From DATEOR01 sp963841425 (lineage in GTDB: Bacteria; Actinomycetota; Thermoleophilia; Gaiellales; Gaiellaceae), in assembly GCA_963841425.1 (NCBI GenBank), contig CAWJCL010000002.1, positions 744,001 to 808,000 on the forward strand: a stretch of 64,000 nt of DNA, read 5' to 3'. Positions 63,184-64,000 of this stretch are shown here, piece by piece (positions within the stretch are counted from its first letter, which is position 1; every line of letters begins with the position of its first letter). The notes below the pieces were generated by a model, which saw only the letters and a list, made by a program, of their open reading frames with translations, ran no database searches and was not told where the DNA came from. The position numbers and the translations under genes are program-made.

Positions 63184-64000
63184 GCGCGCGCCGCAGCGCC
63201 CTGAGGCTGCCTCCGACAGCCTTGAGCTCCCGCAGGATCTCCTTCGCCGCAGCCTGATCCAGCGCCTCCGGGCCCCGCTCGCGCAGCTCGTTGAAGCGCC
63301 TCAAGGTCTCGGGATGCTCGCTCGGATCGGCCGGCGGCGTCGTGAGCAGCGTCCGCGCGATCTCGCGCGCCTCGACGAGGTCGCGCGCCCCGCGCAAGGC
63401 AGGCACGACCTCGGGCGATGCGTCCGCGGCCGCGGCGAGGTCGTCGTCGGGCATCGCACCGATCGCGTCGATCGCGAGCCTCCGAAGGCGCGCGAGGTCG
63501 TAGTGGACGTCGTGGCGCGGCACCCCGAGCTCGTCCAGGTAGGCGCGCACCGCCCCGGCCGGGAAGCCGAGCTCGCGCAGGGAGGCGACCGTCGCCCCGG
63601 CCGCGCGCTTGGAGAGCTTTTTGCCTTCCTCCCCGAGGATCAGCCCGTGATGGACGTACTCGGGAGGAGTCGTCCCGAGGGACTCGTGGAGGCGGCGATG
63701 GAGAGCCTCGTTGGGCCGGTGGTCGTTCCCGCGGTAGACGCGGGTGATGCCGAAGTCGGCGTCGTCCACCACGCTGGCGAGGTGGTACGTCGCGGTCCCG
63801 TCCTCGCGTAGGAGCGTGACGCCGTCGAAGCGGTCGGTCCCGATGCGCTCGGCGGCGTCGCGGTAGCGATCCTGGCGCTCGCTTTGCCGCACGGGCCCCT
63901 CGTCCCAGTCGATCTCGAGCCAGCCGAGGTCGCCGAGGATCGCCTCCTCGCCCCCGGCGACGTTTCGGGCAGGATCGGTGTCGTCGATCCGGAGCAGCAT
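63089..64000 (-). CDS. gltX: Glutamyl-tRNA synthetase, C-terminal part (partial)
   Basis: The fragment starts at the right edge with LLRIDDTDPARN, which follows the HIGH motif in GltX; the N-terminus lies outside the window. The KMSKS-type KKLSKR lies near residue 135, preceded by HHGLILGEEG. The remaining helical anticodon-binding part is short but consistent with a GluRS. The frame has no true start within the window. A GluQ-type enzyme is less likely because of the C-terminal extension. In Firmicutes gltX lies upstream of cysS. Confidence 0.85.
   Translation of the reverse strand: MLLRIDDTDPARNVAGGEEAILGDLGWLEIDWDEGPVRQSERQDRYRDAAERIGTDRFDGVTLLREDGTATYHLASVVDDADFGITRVYRGNDHRPNEALHRRLHESLGTTPPEYVHHGLILGEEGKKLSKRAAGATVASLRELGFPAGAVRAYLDELGVPRHDVHYDLARLRRLAIDAIGAMPDDDLAAAADASPEVVPALRGARDLVEAREIARTLLTTPPADPSEHPETLRRFNELRERGPEALDQAAAKEILRELKAVGGSLRALRRALTGADRGPELWTVLVALPRDEALRRAVAASS

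Overview
The window is high-GC bacterial DNA, roughly two thirds G+C by eye, and densely packed. Many genes overlap by 4 bp (GTGA, ATGA or TTGA junctions). No stretch longer than about 300 bases lacks a gene. The gene content points to an actinobacterium, most likely of the Thermoleophilia (Gaiellales/Solirubrobacterales-like), and probably an environmental or metagenomic assembly. Reasons: a Gram-positive-type LexA box, a pyridoxamine-oxidase-like protein of the F420-dependent type, a complete hopanoid operon, frequent GTG and TTG starts, and a gltX/cysS/rlmB/yacP/sigH neighbourhood. The taxonomic call is inference.

Layout. 1-4.8 kb: a peptide-type ABC importer on the minus strand. 4.9-6.7 kb, divergent: a creatininase-family amidohydrolase and an Ntn-type acyltransferase. 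6.8-14.4 kb: a GGDEF/HD-GYP protein, a sigma-70 factor, topoisomerase I (frameshifted), a 5'-3' exonuclease and an SDR. 14.4-17.5 kb: a histone-deacetylase-family enzyme, a membrane protein, a tandem GNAT and prephenate dehydratase. 17.5-25.6 kb: the hopanoid operon hpnC-hpnD-hpnE-shc-hpnA-hpnH-hpnG-ispH on the minus strand. 25.6-31.3 kb: an AKR, a PhyH dioxygenase, a CoA transferase, an ArsR/SRPBCC pair, an F420-type PPOX, an ornithine cyclodeaminase homologue and crcB under a fluoride riboswitch. 31.5-40.1 kb: an amine-catabolism region with a DMGDH-like oxidase, two APC permeases, a glutamine-synthetase-like ligase (frameshifted) and a gamma-glutamyl hydrolase. 40-45.7 kb: secreted and membrane proteins, an SDR, a cysteine-free DksA-like protein, a CoA ligase with a citryl-CoA-lyase-like protein, and a damaged GNAT. 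45.9-47.3 kb: rnpB, a zinc ribbon, lexA and tRNA-Leu. 47.4-53.7 kb: tldD, tldE, a BNR-repeat protein, a MoaD/ThiS-like protein, secG, a CDF transporter and a glycosyltransferase. 53.8-59.2 kb: tRNA-Thr, sigH, yacP, rlmB and cysS, plus a ZIP transporter. 59.2-62.1 kb: the glyoxylate shunt (aceA, aceB), with a divergent LysR gene. The window closes inside gltX.

How the genes work together. The hopanoid operon holds squalene synthesis from FPP (HpnC, HpnD, HpnE), cyclisation (Shc), adenosylation (HpnH) and base removal (HpnG), with IspH for precursor supply. The 34.8-40.1 kb genes resemble import of an amine, gamma-glutamylation and later hydrolysis of the gamma-glutamyl bond. AceA and AceB with the LysR gene form a regulated glyoxylate bypass.

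Quality caution. Several genes are broken by single-base frameshifts, above all cysS and the ZIP transporter at 57-59.2 kb and also topA, the glutamine-synthetase-like gene, rlmB and one GNAT. In essential genes these are more likely sequence errors than real decay.
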